Shown here: positions 37,362 to 47,413 of the stretch, piece by piece | Position numbering within the stretch: position 1 is the first letter of the stretch | Layout: every line of letters begins with the position of its first letter | Source of the DNA: Herbinix sp. | Lineage (GTDB): Bacteria; Bacillota; Clostridia; Lachnospirales; Lachnospiraceae | Direction: 5' to 3' | Assembly (NCBI GenBank): GCA_029240245.1 | Contig: JARBTJ010000005.1 | Coordinates: 1 to 64,000 of the forward strand | DNA: 64,000 nt | The notes under the pieces: model-generated | What the model was told of the DNA's origin: nothing | The model's database searches: none | What the model saw: the letters and a program-made list of their open reading frames with translations, nothing else | Program-made: the position numbers and the translations under genes

Positions 37362-38357
37362 CTACCTTTTCATTTTGGGATCGTAGGCGTCACGTAGACC
37401 ATCACCTATGAAATTAAATGCCAATACTGTTAATAAGATACAAACTCCCGGTGGTAGCCAGATATTCGGGAAATTTTTTAAAATGATTGAATTATTAACT
37501 GCAGTTACCATATTTCCCCAGGATGCATAAGGGAAGGCGATACCAACTCCCAGATAACTCATGGTTGATTCCATTAATATGATTCCGCCTAAATCCATAG
37601 TTGCAATAATAATGATGATAGGCATTACATTCGGTACTAAATGTTTAAAGATCTTTCGACTGGTACGAATTCCGGTAGCCTCCGTAGCCTGCATAAATTC
37701 CATCTCACGTAAAGAAAGAATCTGTCCACGGACCATTCTTGCTACACCGGCCCAGAATAGGACACCCATAACAAACATAATGATATATATTTTATATTTC
37801 GGTGAGATACCATAGCCCACCATTACAGCTGATATGATTAACATAAGAGGTATAAATGGAATACTGTAGAAAATTTCTACAAGTCGCATGATAATCATAT
37901 CGACGGCTTTTCCATAATAACCAGCGATACCGCCTAACGTTACTCCGATTAACAATTCTACTAAAACAACAACCAAACCAACGGTCAGGGATACCCTTCC
38001 ACCATACATGAGACGGGTTAGTACATCTCTTCCGTCTGCGTCAGTTCCAAGTAAATGTGCTGTGGAGATAGGAGCCTTTATATTTATTTTGACACCCTTT
38101 TCACTGATACGGGCGTCTGTCATATAAATTTCTTCTCCGGTTTCTTTATTTATGTAAAAAATTTCATATTCACTATAGGGTGAAAAAAATGGACCGATAA
38201 AACAGAATATTATCATAACTAATATAGTTATTAATCCGACGGCTGCCAATTTATTACGAAAAAATCTTTTTAACACTAATTGCGTGGGACTGAGGATTAC
38301 TTGGCTAAGCTCAAATTCATCCTGATCCTGTTCATTCCTTACTTGAATATCTTCCAT
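37362..38357 (-). CDS. oppC: Oligopeptide ABC transporter permease OppC
   Basis: 331 residues, six membrane segments. The first is near residues 35-58 and a large extracytoplasmic loop follows (FSPYSEYEIFYINKETGEEI). GTDADGRDVLTRLMYGGRVSL and the EAA loop (EFMQATEATGIRTSRKIFKHLVPN) identify the OppC/DppC permease family. Confidence 0.92.
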   Translation of the reverse strand: MEDIQVRNEQDQDEFELSQVILSPTQLVLKRFFRNKLAAVGLITILVMIIFCFIGPFFSPYSEYEIFYINKETGEEIYMTDARISEKGVKINIKAPISTAHLLGTDADGRDVLTRLMYGGRVSLTVGLVVVLVELLIGVTLGGIAGYYGKAVDMIIMRLVEIFYSIPFIPLMLIISAVMVGYGISPKYKIYIIMFVMGVLFWAGVARMVRGQILSLREMEFMQATEATGIRTSRKIFKHLVPNVMPIIIIIATMDLGGIILMESTMSYLGVGIAFPYASWGNMVTAVNNSIILKNFPNIWLPPGVCILLTVLAFNFIGDGLRDAYDPKMKR

Positions 38358-38373
38358 GTCAAGTTCCTCCTTC

Positions 38374-39342
38374 CTAACTATATCTTACGCGAGGATCTAC
38401 CACTGCGTAGAGTATATCAGATACTAACGTTCCAAGAAGCGTAAGTACTGCTAAGAACATATTAAATCCCATCAAATAAGGGATATCTCCATTGTTTACT
38501 GCATTAATGGCAATTTGTCCAAGACCTTCGAGTGCGAAAATTCCTTCGGTTATAACAGCACCGGAAAAAAGTCCGGGGATCATGCCGCCCACTAAGGTAA
38601 CAATAGGAATTAATGTATTACGAAATGCATGCTTTCCAATAACCTTACGTTCTGGCAACCCTTTTGCACGAGCGGTACGAACATAATCAGCATTCAACAC
38701 CTCAAGCATATTTGTACGTGTATATCTTAACAAACCGCCGACACCGGTAATAACAAATACCGTAACCGGTAAGACTAAATGGTGCCCTATATCCATGATC
38801 CTTGCAAAGCCTTCAAATCCTGCTCTTGCATTAACCATACCTGACAGTGGAAGTACACCAAGTCCAATGGCAAAGACACGCTTTAAAATGGCTGCAAAGA
38901 AAAAGGACGGTAGCGAAATACCCATGAGAGCAATTGCTACAATCGAATAATCCATCTTGGAATATTGTTTACGTGCAGCTAAAATACCTAATGGAATTGC
39001 TAATAACATCTCAAAAACCATTGCAATCGCTGCAAGTGCAAATGTTATCGGTAAATATCTTTGTATAACCTCCGTAACCGGCTTCTGATAGATAAAGGAG
39101 ATACCGAAATCTAACCGAACCGCATCACCTAACCAGGATATATAGCCTTCTAATAGTCCTTTGTCGAGCCCGTATACTTCCCTCATTCTTTGTTCCATTT
39201 CTGCAGTTACATTCATGTTTCCGGCAGTGATATTAGCTACATAATCACCGGGCATTAAACGGATAATAATATACAGCAGGAATGATACCCCGAATAATAC
39301 AAGTATACTGATTAAAATTCGTCTTACGATATACTGTCTCAT
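38374..39342 (-). CDS. oppB: Oligopeptide ABC transporter permease OppB
   Basis: About 322 residues, six membrane segments. YIVRRILISILVLFGVSFLLY at the start and the EAA loop DYVRTARAKGLPERKVIGKHAFRN are family marks. The ATG at 39342 gives the standard OppB N-terminus; the 16 extra residues on the ORF track do not match it. GGAAGGG lies 11 bases upstream. Confidence 0.92.
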   Translation of the reverse strand: MRQYIVRRILISILVLFGVSFLLYIIIRLMPGDYVANITAGNMNVTAEMEQRMREVYGLDKGLLEGYISWLGDAVRLDFGISFIYQKPVTEVIQRYLPITFALAAIAMVFEMLLAIPLGILAARKQYSKMDYSIVAIALMGISLPSFFFAAILKRVFAIGLGVLPLSGMVNARAGFEGFARIMDIGHHLVLPVTVFVITGVGGLLRYTRTNMLEVLNADYVRTARAKGLPERKVIGKHAFRNTLIPIVTLVGGMIPGLFSGAVITEGIFALEGLGQIAINAVNNGDIPYLMGFNMFLAVLTLLGTLVSDILYAVVDPRVRYS

Positions 39343-39489
39343 ATTAACATATTCCCTTCCACTTATTTTTGTTGGTCGCACTGCTGGCAAAACATATTAT
39401 GATATATTTCCTCAGCAGTGAGGCTAACAAATCATCTAAATCCTATATCCTATGATATAAGGTTACCGAATATTTATTCCCATAACAAT

Positions 39490-39520
39490 CCATATCCCAC
39501 CTATTCAGGGTGGGATATGG
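39490..39520. other. Intergenic hairpin between oppA and oppB
   Basis: CCATATCCCACC and GGTGGGATATGG form a 12-bp stem. No T run follows on the minus strand, so it is more likely an mRNA 3'-end stabiliser or partial attenuator that favours oppA expression than a full terminator. Confidence 0.65.
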
Positions 39521-39590
39521 ACTTCTATATCATAATATTTTTAATAAACTTTTTAGTAAAAACTTATACTTTTACTGAACTACAGATTGA

Positions 39591-41669
39591 TTATTGCATT
39601 TCCAAATGATAGATCTGGCTAGCATAATTCCAATATGTTGTTGTTTCCTCAGGAAGAGTTTCGAGATTGATTGTACTTGCATTATAAATCTCCATATTCT
39701 TTCTCTGGTAAACAGGCATATATACCGCTGCATCCATGATCAGATCAAGTTCCTGAGCAACTAATGCACATCTTTCGTCAAAGTCTACTGTCTGAAGGAT
39801 TTGTTTCTGAAGAGCATCCACTTCATCACTATATAATCCAACCGTATTATCATTACCCTTGCTACCGAAAAGCTGTGTCAAATCGCAGGAAGTGGAATTA
39901 CCCCAAGCCATAACCCACATATCAAGTTCGCCGGCATCTACCTTTGTGGTAAGTGTGGAGAAGTCAATATCCTGGATAATGAGCTCAGCTCCCATACCAG
40001 CCATATCATTAACCATCTGGGTTAAGATAGGTGCTGAAGGGTGGTTCATAGTACCGCTGCTACCGATACCAACCGTAATCTGTAACTGTTCGCCATCTTT
40101 AACAAGCTTACCACTGCCATCCTTTGCATAACCAGCTGTAGTAAAGTATTCCAGAGCCTTTGCAGGATCATATGCATACACTTCTGTTGCACCGTGAGGA
40201 TATTCGGAAACGGTAGGTGTCATAGGTCTCTCAATAACTTCAGCCAAATCCCCATAATAGGATTCTACTGCAGGATGTCTGTTCATTAAGTGCATTAAGC
40301 CTTTACGTACATTAATGTCCGGAATTGTTTTAGCACTTACAGCAATATAACCATATCCAGGGTTATCTACTAAGGAGTAAGAATCTCCTGCTTCTTCAAT
40401 CTGATCAATAACATCCTGGCTTGCACTAGGATCAGTAATATCGATTTGATCACCGATTAATGCATCAACCATATCTTCTTGTGCAGTTACCTGGAATTTA
40501 ACCGTAGGGATTTTCGGTGTTTCACCAAAGAATAACGGATTACCTTCCAATGTAACTATATTATCCTGATAACTTACAAATTTATAAGGACCTGAGCCAA
40601 GAGGAGAACCATTTAATGCCTTAACTGCAGATAAATCGCCCTTCTTGAAATCCTTGCCGTAGTAATGCTCGGGAACGATTGATAAATAAGCAACTTCACG
40701 GTCACCATAGATGTTAACTGAATCAAATAATACGGTACAGGTATACTCATCAAGCTTTTTAATACCCTCGATCGTATCTACATCCACACCATCTTCTAAG
40801 TTACCTGTGATAAATTCGGATTCCCCTTTTGCCTGATAGTAGGACTGAGGATCATAATATGCAGCATATTTTGTATATTCACAATCAACTAACATCTCCA
40901 GTAATTTATCAGCATCTGTCTCAATACCGGTAGGGTCATAACCTTCACCCTTTAAGTATTCAACCCAGTCATAGCTGTCAATACCCTGCCACCATCCGTC
41001 AAGACTGCTGTCTTTTAAGTATGCTTTATAGTCATCAGCAGAAATTTTATCAAGTGTATATTTGCTTTCTACATCTGCTGTAATTGCAGCAATCTGAGCG
41101 GTATAATCCGGTGTATCATAGTAGTATTCCTTCAACCCAACGATATCTAATGTTGAGAAGGTTGATGACCCGTCATAGGTAGGGTCAGCAAATACATAAT
41201 ACTGGAATATCACGTCATCAATGGTAACCGGCTCACCATCTGAGAATTTCATACCTTCTTTAACGGATACAGTATAAAGCACCTGAGTATGACTACCGTC
41301 TTCAGACGGTTGCTCTTTGGCTTCAACATGGCCTGCATAATCGACTAATACGCCATCTTTATCTAAACGTGAGATGGCTACAAATACAGGGTCATATGCC
41401 TGTACGTCGTATGCATTACTTGAGAACATAGGTGAGAATACGCCATTAAATGTCTGTGTACCAACAACCAATGTATCATATGTACCGGTAGCAACGATCT
41501 TGTCAGGTACCTTCTCGCCGTCTGCATCAGCTGTGTCATCGCCATCTACATCAGCGCCGTCATCTGCTGTATCATTTTGATTTGTTTCATCGTCTTTTTT
41601 AGAGCCACAAGCAGTAAAAGAAAACGCTAAACACAGCAGGAAAATTAATAACAGTGTTCTTTTCTTCAT
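39591..41669 (-). CDS. oppA: Oligopeptide-binding lipoprotein OppA-like
   Basis: 692 residues. The signal peptide ends in lipobox FTAC with the lipidated cysteine near residue 21. An acidic, Asp/Thr-rich linker (residues ~25-55) tethers the binding domain. VLYTVSVKEGMKFSDGEPVTIDDVIF is the family-5 solute-binding signature. It is longer than typical OppA (~540), with an insert around residues 180-290 (KYTLDKISADDYKAYLKDS...). It delivers peptides to OppBCDF; a strong promoter precedes it. Confidence 0.9.
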   Translation of the reverse strand: MKKRTLLLIFLLCLAFSFTACGSKKDDETNQNDTADDGADVDGDDTADADGEKVPDKIVATGTYDTLVVGTQTFNGVFSPMFSSNAYDVQAYDPVFVAISRLDKDGVLVDYAGHVEAKEQPSEDGSHTQVLYTVSVKEGMKFSDGEPVTIDDVIFQYYVFADPTYDGSSTFSTLDIVGLKEYYYDTPDYTAQIAAITADVESKYTLDKISADDYKAYLKDSSLDGWWQGIDSYDWVEYLKGEGYDPTGIETDADKLLEMLVDCEYTKYAAYYDPQSYYQAKGESEFITGNLEDGVDVDTIEGIKKLDEYTCTVLFDSVNIYGDREVAYLSIVPEHYYGKDFKKGDLSAVKALNGSPLGSGPYKFVSYQDNIVTLEGNPLFFGETPKIPTVKFQVTAQEDMVDALIGDQIDITDPSASQDVIDQIEEAGDSYSLVDNPGYGYIAVSAKTIPDINVRKGLMHLMNRHPAVESYYGDLAEVIERPMTPTVSEYPHGATEVYAYDPAKALEYFTTAGYAKDGSGKLVKDGEQLQITVGIGSSGTMNHPSAPILTQMVNDMAGMGAELIIQDIDFSTLTTKVDAGELDMWVMAWGNSTSCDLTQLFGSKGNDNTVGLYSDEVDALQKQILQTVDFDERCALVAQELDLIMDAAVYMPVYQRKNMEIYNASTINLETLPEETTTYWNYASQIYHLEMQ

Positions 41670-41871
41670 AAATATCCTCCTAATAATATATTTTATTATA
41701 TAATTCTAGGTACAAATAAAAAAGCTTTTGATTAACGTTTCTTATGCTCGCTCTTCAAAAAGCCCCATTGCTTATACTGTTAAATTATATAAATATTATT
41801 TCCCGAATACAAAAAATGGTAAGACGACTTAATCATCGGAAGATTTTTCTAATTCTGGAACTAATAAAATT

Positions 41872-41900
41872 ATTATAGTATTTTTTAACTATCTTGTCAA
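41872..41900 (-). promoter_or_regulatory. Sigma-A promoter of the opp operon
   Basis: Minus-strand TTGACA (41895-41900) and TATAAT about 17 bases apart, both fully consensus. The leader to oppA is about 200 nt and AT-rich. The rest of the 370-bp divergent gap to dpaA shows no other clear signal. Confidence 0.8.
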
Positions 41901-42041
41901 GCAATATGTCTGCAATTGTGTTACAAATGTATTCGCTAAAAATACACCTTAGTAACTTTACTATTATTTTATTGCATTGGTGATAAGCCAATCACAGATT
42001 ATTTCGCAAAACATATAATGTGACATAAAGGAGTGATTATT

Positions 42042-42917
42042 ATGTCCCATCTATATGAAATAGGTATCTTTGGTGGAGATCTCCGCCAGGTATATATGAC
42101 CGCTTCCCTTCTTTCCAAGGGTTATCGGATTGCAACCTATAGCACTTACGAAACTGTCAGCCACGAAAATTGCAGTCAGATGCAAACCTTAAGTGAATTA
42201 TTTGATCAATGCAAATACCTGATCGGACCCATTCCTTTTACAAAGGACCAGGTTTCCATAACAGCGAAAAGCTCTCCGGCAGATCTTACCATCGCTCATG
42301 TGGCTTATTTACTCAGGGAGAATCATTTCCTTATTGCCGGAAATATTCCTTCACCGATAACCGGCCTCTGTGACTCAAGACACATTCCCTATTATGACCT
42401 AATGAAAAATGAAAAATTAACCATTCTTAACGCCATTGCCACTGCAGAAGGTACTATTATGGAAGCAATTGCGGGCAGCACCAGAAATCTTCATGGCAGT
42501 AATGTACTTGTATTAGGGTATGGTCGCTGCGCAAAGGTTTTGGCGCAGAAATTAAAGGCTATGGATGCAAGGGTTACCGTCGCTGCCCGTTCCGAGGAGG
42601 CACTTGCATATGCGAATGCGAATGGACATCAAACGGTCCATTTATCTAACATCAAATGTATTTTGCCTTCCTTCCATTATATATTTAATACCATACCGGC
42701 CCTGGTTCTAGACCGCGACTGTCTGGATTTGGTCGATGCTAATGTTACAATTATTGATATATCTTCGGCTCCCGGCGGTGTTGACTTTGACTATGCTAAA
42801 CAACAACATTTAAATGCCAAATTATCACTCGGCCTGCCAGGCAAAGTATCACCAAAGGCATCTGCCGATTTTCTGGTAACCGAAATTAACGCGTTAATGA
42901 AAGAAAGAAGTGATTAA
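42042..42917 (+). CDS. dpaA: Dipicolinate synthase subunit A
   Basis: About 291 residues. IGIFGGDLRQVYMTASLLSKGY at the start and the NAD(P)-binding loop VLVLGYGRCAKVLAQKLKAM near residue 155 match SpoVFA/DpaA. With DpaB it oxidises dihydrodipicolinate to dipicolinic acid in the mother cell during sporulation. The ATG at 42042 lies eight bases after AAAGGAG; the GTG on the ORF track is part of that site. No convincing sigma-K promoter was found. Confidence 0.92.
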   Translation: MSHLYEIGIFGGDLRQVYMTASLLSKGYRIATYSTYETVSHENCSQMQTLSELFDQCKYLIGPIPFTKDQVSITAKSSPADLTIAHVAYLLRENHFLIAGNIPSPITGLCDSRHIPYYDLMKNEKLTILNAIATAEGTIMEAIAGSTRNLHGSNVLVLGYGRCAKVLAQKLKAMDARVTVAARSEEALAYANANGHQTVHLSNIKCILPSFHYIFNTIPALVLDRDCLDLVDANVTIIDISSAPGGVDFDYAKQQHLNAKLSLGLPGKVSPKASADFLVTEINALMKERSD

Positions 42918-43505
42918 ATGACCGTCAGCAATAAAAATATAGGTTTTGCATTTACAGGCTCATTTTGCACCTATGAAACAGTGTTTTTAGAGCTTGAAAA
43001 ATTAATCCGTGAAAATAACAACTTATACCCAATCTTCTCGGAACGTTCACAAAGCATAGATTCCCGGTTTGGTAAAGCAGCCGATTTTCTTCAAAGAGCG
43101 AAAACAAGCACCGGAAGAGATCCGATTACTACAATTGTAGAAGCAGAAAAATTTGGCCCGAGCAATCTCCTTGATGTTATGTTAATCGCTCCTTGTACCG
43201 GTAATACCTTAGCAAAGCTCACCTACGGAATAACCGATTCACCTGTTCTTATGGCAGCAAAAGGTCATTTAAGGAATGGAAAGCCGGTCGTACTTGCCAT
43301 CGCTACGAATGATGCTCTTGGTGCCAACATGAAAAATATCGGTATCTTAATGAATACCAAAAATATCTTCTTCGTTCCTTTCAGTCAGGATAATTACATG
43401 GGCAAACCCTATTCCATGGTAGCCCATTTTGATTTGGTCATGCCAACCATCGAAAAAGCATTGGAAGGTAAACAATTACAGCCAATTATTTTATGTCCTC
43501 AATAA
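42918..43505 (+). CDS. dpaB: Dipicolinate synthase subunit B
   Basis: 195 residues, flavoprotein fold of the DFP/UbiX type: IGFAFTGSFCTYETVFLELEKL at the start, then MLIAPCTGNTLAKLTYGITDSP near residue 90, the FMN-binding region. Its ATG directly follows the dpaA stop codon, so the two are co-translated. Together they form dipicolinate synthase, and this places the host among spore formers. Confidence 0.92.
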   Translation: MTVSNKNIGFAFTGSFCTYETVFLELEKLIRENNNLYPIFSERSQSIDSRFGKAADFLQRAKTSTGRDPITTIVEAEKFGPSNLLDVMLIAPCTGNTLAKLTYGITDSPVLMAAKGHLRNGKPVVLAIATNDALGANMKNIGILMNTKNIFFVPFSQDNYMGKPYSMVAHFDLVMPTIEKALEGKQLQPIILCPQ

Positions 43506-43534
43506 TCTTACAATATAATATCCTTAATCGAAAG

Positions 43535-43602
43535 CAAGGGTGCTGATATGTCCTAAAATGATTCTTACCGCCCGGTAAGCAACAGGATGGAATGCACCCT
43601 TG
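43535..43602 (+). other. Structured RNA element between dpaB and asnB
   Basis: CAAGGGTGC pairs with GCACCCTTG at the base. TCCT pairs with AGGA inside it, and CTTACC-GCCC-GGTAAG makes an inner hairpin. Only a weak T-rich stretch follows. It may be the dpaB terminator or a leader element for asnB. Confidence 0.45.
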
Positions 43603-43685
43603 ATTAATTCTTGTTTGTAACTATGAAGCGTTTATTAAAGCATGGAGTGCTAGACTTTAATAATATAATTAGATGAGGTGATGCT

Positions 43686-45536
43686 ATGTGCGGTATAGCC
43701 GGTTTTTCCAATATTCAGGCTGATTACACAAAGGAACAGGGTAAATGGCAATTAATTCTCGATCATATGAAACAGGTTCTGGCGCATCGTGGACCTGACG
43801 ATACCGGAGATATTCTTTATCCCCAGGCAGGCTTTGCGCATACCAGGTTGTCAATTATCGATTTAAGCCGCGGGCACCAGCCAATTACAAAGTATCAGGC
43901 CGGAAATGCTTATTCCATTATTTATAACGGGGAACTGTATAATACCGCTGAGCTTAGAGAGAATCTGATTCGAATGGGTTATTTATTTAAAACTCATACG
44001 GATACAGAAGTAATCCTAACCGGATATATGGCCTTCGGACCTGATTATGTAAAGGAGTTAAATGGTATCTTTTCTTATGCTATCTGGGATGACAATAAAA
44101 GAACTTTGTGCCTGGTCCGGGATAGACTTGGAATTAAACCGCTATTCTACACGGTGAAAGACGATACCATCATATTTTCATCCGAAATCAAGGGGTTATT
44201 TCAATTTCCGGGTATAAAACCAAGACTGGATGCGAAAGGTCTTGGGGAAATCTTCGGACTCGGACCGGCAAAATCCTATGGACAGGGGGTATTTAAAGAT
44301 ATACATGAAGTATTACCGGGTAACTATCTTCTTTATAACATACAGGGAGTACATGAACATAGCTATTGGAACTTAATCAGTAAACCACATGAGGATTCCT
44401 ACCAGGAAACCGTAGAAAAAACTTCCTATTTATTATACGATTCCGTTAAAAGACAGATGGTTTCCGATATTCCAATCTGTACCTTTTTATCCGGCGGTGT
44501 GGACAGCAGCCTGATAACTGCAATCTGTGCCAAAGAACTACAAAAAGCTAATAAACAGCTGGTCACTTATTCGTTTGACTTTGTCGATAATGACAAGCAT
44601 TTTAAATCAAATTCTTTTCAACCATCCCAAGACCGTCCGTTTGTGGATATTATGGTTAACCATGTGGGAAGCAAGCACTCCTATTTAATTTGTGATAATG
44701 CCGATTTGGTGGATCAGCTTTACCCAGCCGTGGATGCAAGGGATCTTCCGAATATGGCTGATGTTGAATCCTCCCTGTTATATTTTTGTAAAAAGGTAGC
44801 TGTGGAAACTAAGGTTACTCTTACCGGAGAATGCGCGGATGAAATATTCGGCGGATATCCCTGGTTTCATCAACCGGATATCATGGCACTGCATACGTTT
44901 CCCTGGTCTAAAAATATGGAAAGTCGAAAGCTTTTATTGTCGGAGGATTTATTGACCTCGGTAGATTTGGATGCTTATGTTTTGGAGGCTTATGATAAGT
45001 CGATAGCAGAAACCCCTAAACTTCCTGGTGAAAGTAAGGAAGAAGCCCGCCGTCGGGAAATCTCTTACCTGAATTTGAAATGGTTTATGGTAACACTTCT
45101 TGATCGAATGGACCGCTGCAGTATGTTTTCCGGGCTGGAGGCAAGAGTCCCGCTGGCAGATCATCGCATTGTAGAATATATCTGGAATGTTCCCTGGGAT
45201 ATGAAATGCCCGAATGGCTTAGTGAAAGGCTTACTGCGGGATGCCGGAAAAGGTTTAATACCGGATGAGATTCTATATCGAAGAAAAAGCCCTTATCCAA
45301 AGACTTATCACCCGGAATATGAGAAAATATTAGGTACTAATTTATTAGAAATTCTGTCCGATCCCAATGCACCGATTCACCCGCTCGTGGATACAAAAAA
45401 GATAAAAACCTTCCTTTCCTCCCCGAGCGATTACGGTAAACCCTGGTACGGACAGCTGATGGCAGGTCCGCAGATGATAGCCTATCTTCTGCAGATCAAT
45501 TATTGGTTGGAGAAATATAAGATTGAGCTGGTGTAA
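43686..45536 (+). CDS. asnB: Asparagine synthase (glutamine-hydrolysing)
   Basis: 616 residues, full length. The initiator Met is followed by the catalytic Cys2 of the glutaminase domain (MCGIAGFSN), with HRGPDDTG and YNGELYN for glutamine binding. The synthetase domain starts near residue 230 and has the pyrophosphate loop FLSGGVDSS. It makes asparagine from aspartate, ATP and glutamine. GAGGTG precedes the ATG. It ends at a strong hairpin facing yajC. Some AsnB-like enzymes modify cell-wall peptides, but sequence alone does not suggest that here. Confidence 0.9.
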   Translation: MCGIAGFSNIQADYTKEQGKWQLILDHMKQVLAHRGPDDTGDILYPQAGFAHTRLSIIDLSRGHQPITKYQAGNAYSIIYNGELYNTAELRENLIRMGYLFKTHTDTEVILTGYMAFGPDYVKELNGIFSYAIWDDNKRTLCLVRDRLGIKPLFYTVKDDTIIFSSEIKGLFQFPGIKPRLDAKGLGEIFGLGPAKSYGQGVFKDIHEVLPGNYLLYNIQGVHEHSYWNLISKPHEDSYQETVEKTSYLLYDSVKRQMVSDIPICTFLSGGVDSSLITAICAKELQKANKQLVTYSFDFVDNDKHFKSNSFQPSQDRPFVDIMVNHVGSKHSYLICDNADLVDQLYPAVDARDLPNMADVESSLLYFCKKVAVETKVTLTGECADEIFGGYPWFHQPDIMALHTFPWSKNMESRKLLLSEDLLTSVDLDAYVLEAYDKSIAETPKLPGESKEEARRREISYLNLKWFMVTLLDRMDRCSMFSGLEARVPLADHRIVEYIWNVPWDMKCPNGLVKGLLRDAGKGLIPDEILYRRKSPYPKTYHPEYEKILGTNLLEILSDPNAPIHPLVDTKKIKTFLSSPSDYGKPWYGQLMAGPQMIAYLLQINYWLEKYKIELV

Positions 45537-45590
45537 CAACTCGAAGGAAATATTTTTAGTTAATTGAATAGGCACTAATATCAGCACATA

Positions 45591-45627
45591 AAATTAGGCT
45601 TTAAGATCTGCTCTTAAAGCCTAATTT
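45591..45627. terminator. Terminator between convergent asnB and yajC
   Basis: AAATTAGGCTTTAAGA and its exact complement form a 16-bp stem with a five-base loop. It is symmetrical and can serve both genes. Confidence 0.8.
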
Positions 45628-45639
45628 ATACTGTAAATT

Positions 45640-45763
45640 TTGGATAAAGTGTCAAAAGGTGCTACGCACTTTTCATGCTACAATATACTGATATGGAAGC
45701 AAGCTTGCATATCAGTATATTGTAGCACGAAAGCACCAAAGGTGCTTTTGACACTTTAACCAA
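45640..45763. mobile_element. 124-bp palindromic MITE-like element, copy B
   Basis: It starts TTGGATAAAGTGTCAAAAG and ends CTTTTGACACTTTAACCAA. It is 124 bp long and in the opposite orientation to copies A and C, judged by the side that holds GGTGCTACGCAC. TT flanks both ends. It sits directly after the asnB/yajC terminator and carries no ORF. Confidence 0.85.
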
Positions 45764-45784
45764 TTTTATTTAATTAAATAGTAC

Positions 45785-46123
45785 TTACGCATTCTTCTCT
45801 GTATTTGGTTTTTCAATTTCAACAATAGCAGATTTCTTCATTGGAATTCTGCAGTTCTTGTTGTTACCAAATTCAACAATAACCACTTCGTCCATAACAT
45901 CAATTACTACTCCGTACATACCGCTTGAAGTAAGAACACTGTCACCTGAAGCTATGGTAGAAAGCATTGCCTGCGCTGCCTTCTGCTGTTTTTTCTGGGG
46001 ACGGATCAGCATAAAGTAAAGTAACAGACCAAGGACTGCAAATTGACCAATCATGACAATCCAATTAAGACCCGGCTCACTCTCTGCTGCTGCATTTTCT
46101 GCCAAAAGTATAAAATTATTCAT
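45785..46123 (-). CDS. yajC: Preprotein translocase subunit YajC
   Basis: 112 residues. One N-terminal membrane segment (IGQFAVLGLLLYFMLIRPQKKQQK) is followed by a small cytosolic domain with GDSVLTSSGMYGVVIDV. YajC associates with SecDF at the Sec translocon. It lies 49 bp after tgt, the usual pairing. Confidence 0.93.
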   Translation of the reverse strand: MNNFILLAENAAAESEPGLNWIVMIGQFAVLGLLLYFMLIRPQKKQQKAAQAMLSTIASGDSVLTSSGMYGVVIDVMDEVVIVEFGNNKNCRIPMKKSAIVEIEKPNTEKNA

Positions 46124-46171
46124 AGTTTTCCTCCTAATGATTTTATTTTCTATAATTCAATGTTATTCGCT

Positions 46172-47305
46172 CTAATCATTGCTCCTAACAAATCCTTCCA
46201 GCTTTTGTTTTTTATATTCCTGGTACCGCTTGTTGCGGATTGCCTCTCTGATTTCCTCCATCATATGATTATAGAAATACAGATTATGAAGAACCATAAG
46301 ACGCATTCCCAGCATTTCCTTTGCCTTTAATAGATGTCTGATATAAGAGCGGCTGTAGGTTCGGCAGGCCGGGCACTCACACCCTTCCTCCACCGGTCTG
46401 TCATCCAGCTCATATTTCACATTTAAAAGGTTCATTCTTCCCTGGTTCGTATAGGCATGTCCATGTCTACCATTTCTTGTGGGGTAAACACAGTCAAAAA
46501 AGTCTACACCGCGGTCAACGGCCTCCAGAATATTCGCCGGCGTTCCTACTCCCATCAAGTAAACCGGTTTATGAAGCGGTAGGTAAGGCACAGTCTCTTC
46601 AATGATCCGATACATATCTTCATGGCTTTCGCCGACTGCCAGACCACCAAGGGCATATCCTTCAAGATCCATCTCTGAAATCCGTTTGGCATGTTCTATC
46701 CGGATATCTGCAAACGTTCCCCCCTGATTAATACCAAACAGCATCTGTTTCTTATTGATGGTATCCTCTAAGGAATTTAACCTGCTAAGCTCCGTCCGGC
46801 AACGTTCCAGCCAACGGGTCGTGCGGTCAACCGAATTTTGCATATATTCTCTTGTTGCCGGATGCGGAGGACATTCGTCAAATGCCATTGCTATTGTAGA
46901 AGCCAGATTGGACTGGATCTGCATACTCTCCTCCGGTCCCATAAAAATCTTTCTTCCGTCAATATGGGAGTTGAAATATACTCCCTCCTCCTTAATTTTT
47001 CTAAGTCCTGCTAAGGAGAAAACTTGAAATCCACCCGAGTCGGTTAAAATCGGTTTATCCCATACCATAAACTTATGCAGCCCGCCCATTTGCTTTACAA
47101 CTTTATCTCCGGGTCTAACATGCAAATGATACGTATTGGATAGCTCAACCTGCGTTTTTATTTCCTGTAGATCCATGGTAGATACAGCTCCTTTGATTGC
47201 AGCTGTTGTCCCCACGTTCATGAACACAGGTGTCTGAATTGTGCCGTGGACCGTATCAAATTCAGCACTTTTTGCACACCCATCCTGCTCTATTAATCTA
47301 TACAT
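46172..47305 (-). CDS. tgt: tRNA-guanine transglycosylase
   Basis: About 377 residues from the ATG at 47305. Marks: LSNTYHLHVRPGD, catalytic Asp in TDSGGFQVFSL, GINQGGTFADIR, GGLAVGESHEDMY, the second catalytic Asp in FFDCVYPTRNGRHG, and zinc-binding CECPAC...C...HL. It exchanges guanine-34 for preQ1 in Asp, Asn, His and Tyr tRNAs. The ORF-track TTG start is eight codons upstream and lacks a ribosome site; the usual family start MYRLIEQDG fits the ATG. Confidence 0.93.
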   Translation of the reverse strand: MYRLIEQDGCAKSAEFDTVHGTIQTPVFMNVGTTAAIKGAVSTMDLQEIKTQVELSNTYHLHVRPGDKVVKQMGGLHKFMVWDKPILTDSGGFQVFSLAGLRKIKEEGVYFNSHIDGRKIFMGPEESMQIQSNLASTIAMAFDECPPHPATREYMQNSVDRTTRWLERCRTELSRLNSLEDTINKKQMLFGINQGGTFADIRIEHAKRISEMDLEGYALGGLAVGESHEDMYRIIEETVPYLPLHKPVYLMGVGTPANILEAVDRGVDFFDCVYPTRNGRHGHAYTNQGRMNLLNVKYELDDRPVEEGCECPACRTYSRSYIRHLLKAKEMLGMRLMVLHNLYFYNHMMEEIREAIRNKRYQEYKKQKLEGFVRSND

Positions 47306-47384
47306 CTCTGTTTTCTGCCTACTTTCCAATTGTTTTCACATTGTAATCAAAATAATCAAGATAAAAATCCTTGTAAACATTACA

Positions 47385-47413
47385 AGTATACCCTTAAAAC
47401 CCTATATTTTCAA
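47385..47413 (-). promoter_or_regulatory. Sigma-A promoter of tgt-yajC
   Basis: Minus-strand TTGAAA and TATACT separated by 17 bases, about 80 bases before the tgt ATG. Confidence 0.7.

Noticed and set aside
42000-42030. Possible sigma-K promoter (AC ... CATATAATG) upstream of dpaA
   Set aside because: The transcript would start right at the ribosome-binding site, leaving almost no leader, and the -10 match is incomplete.
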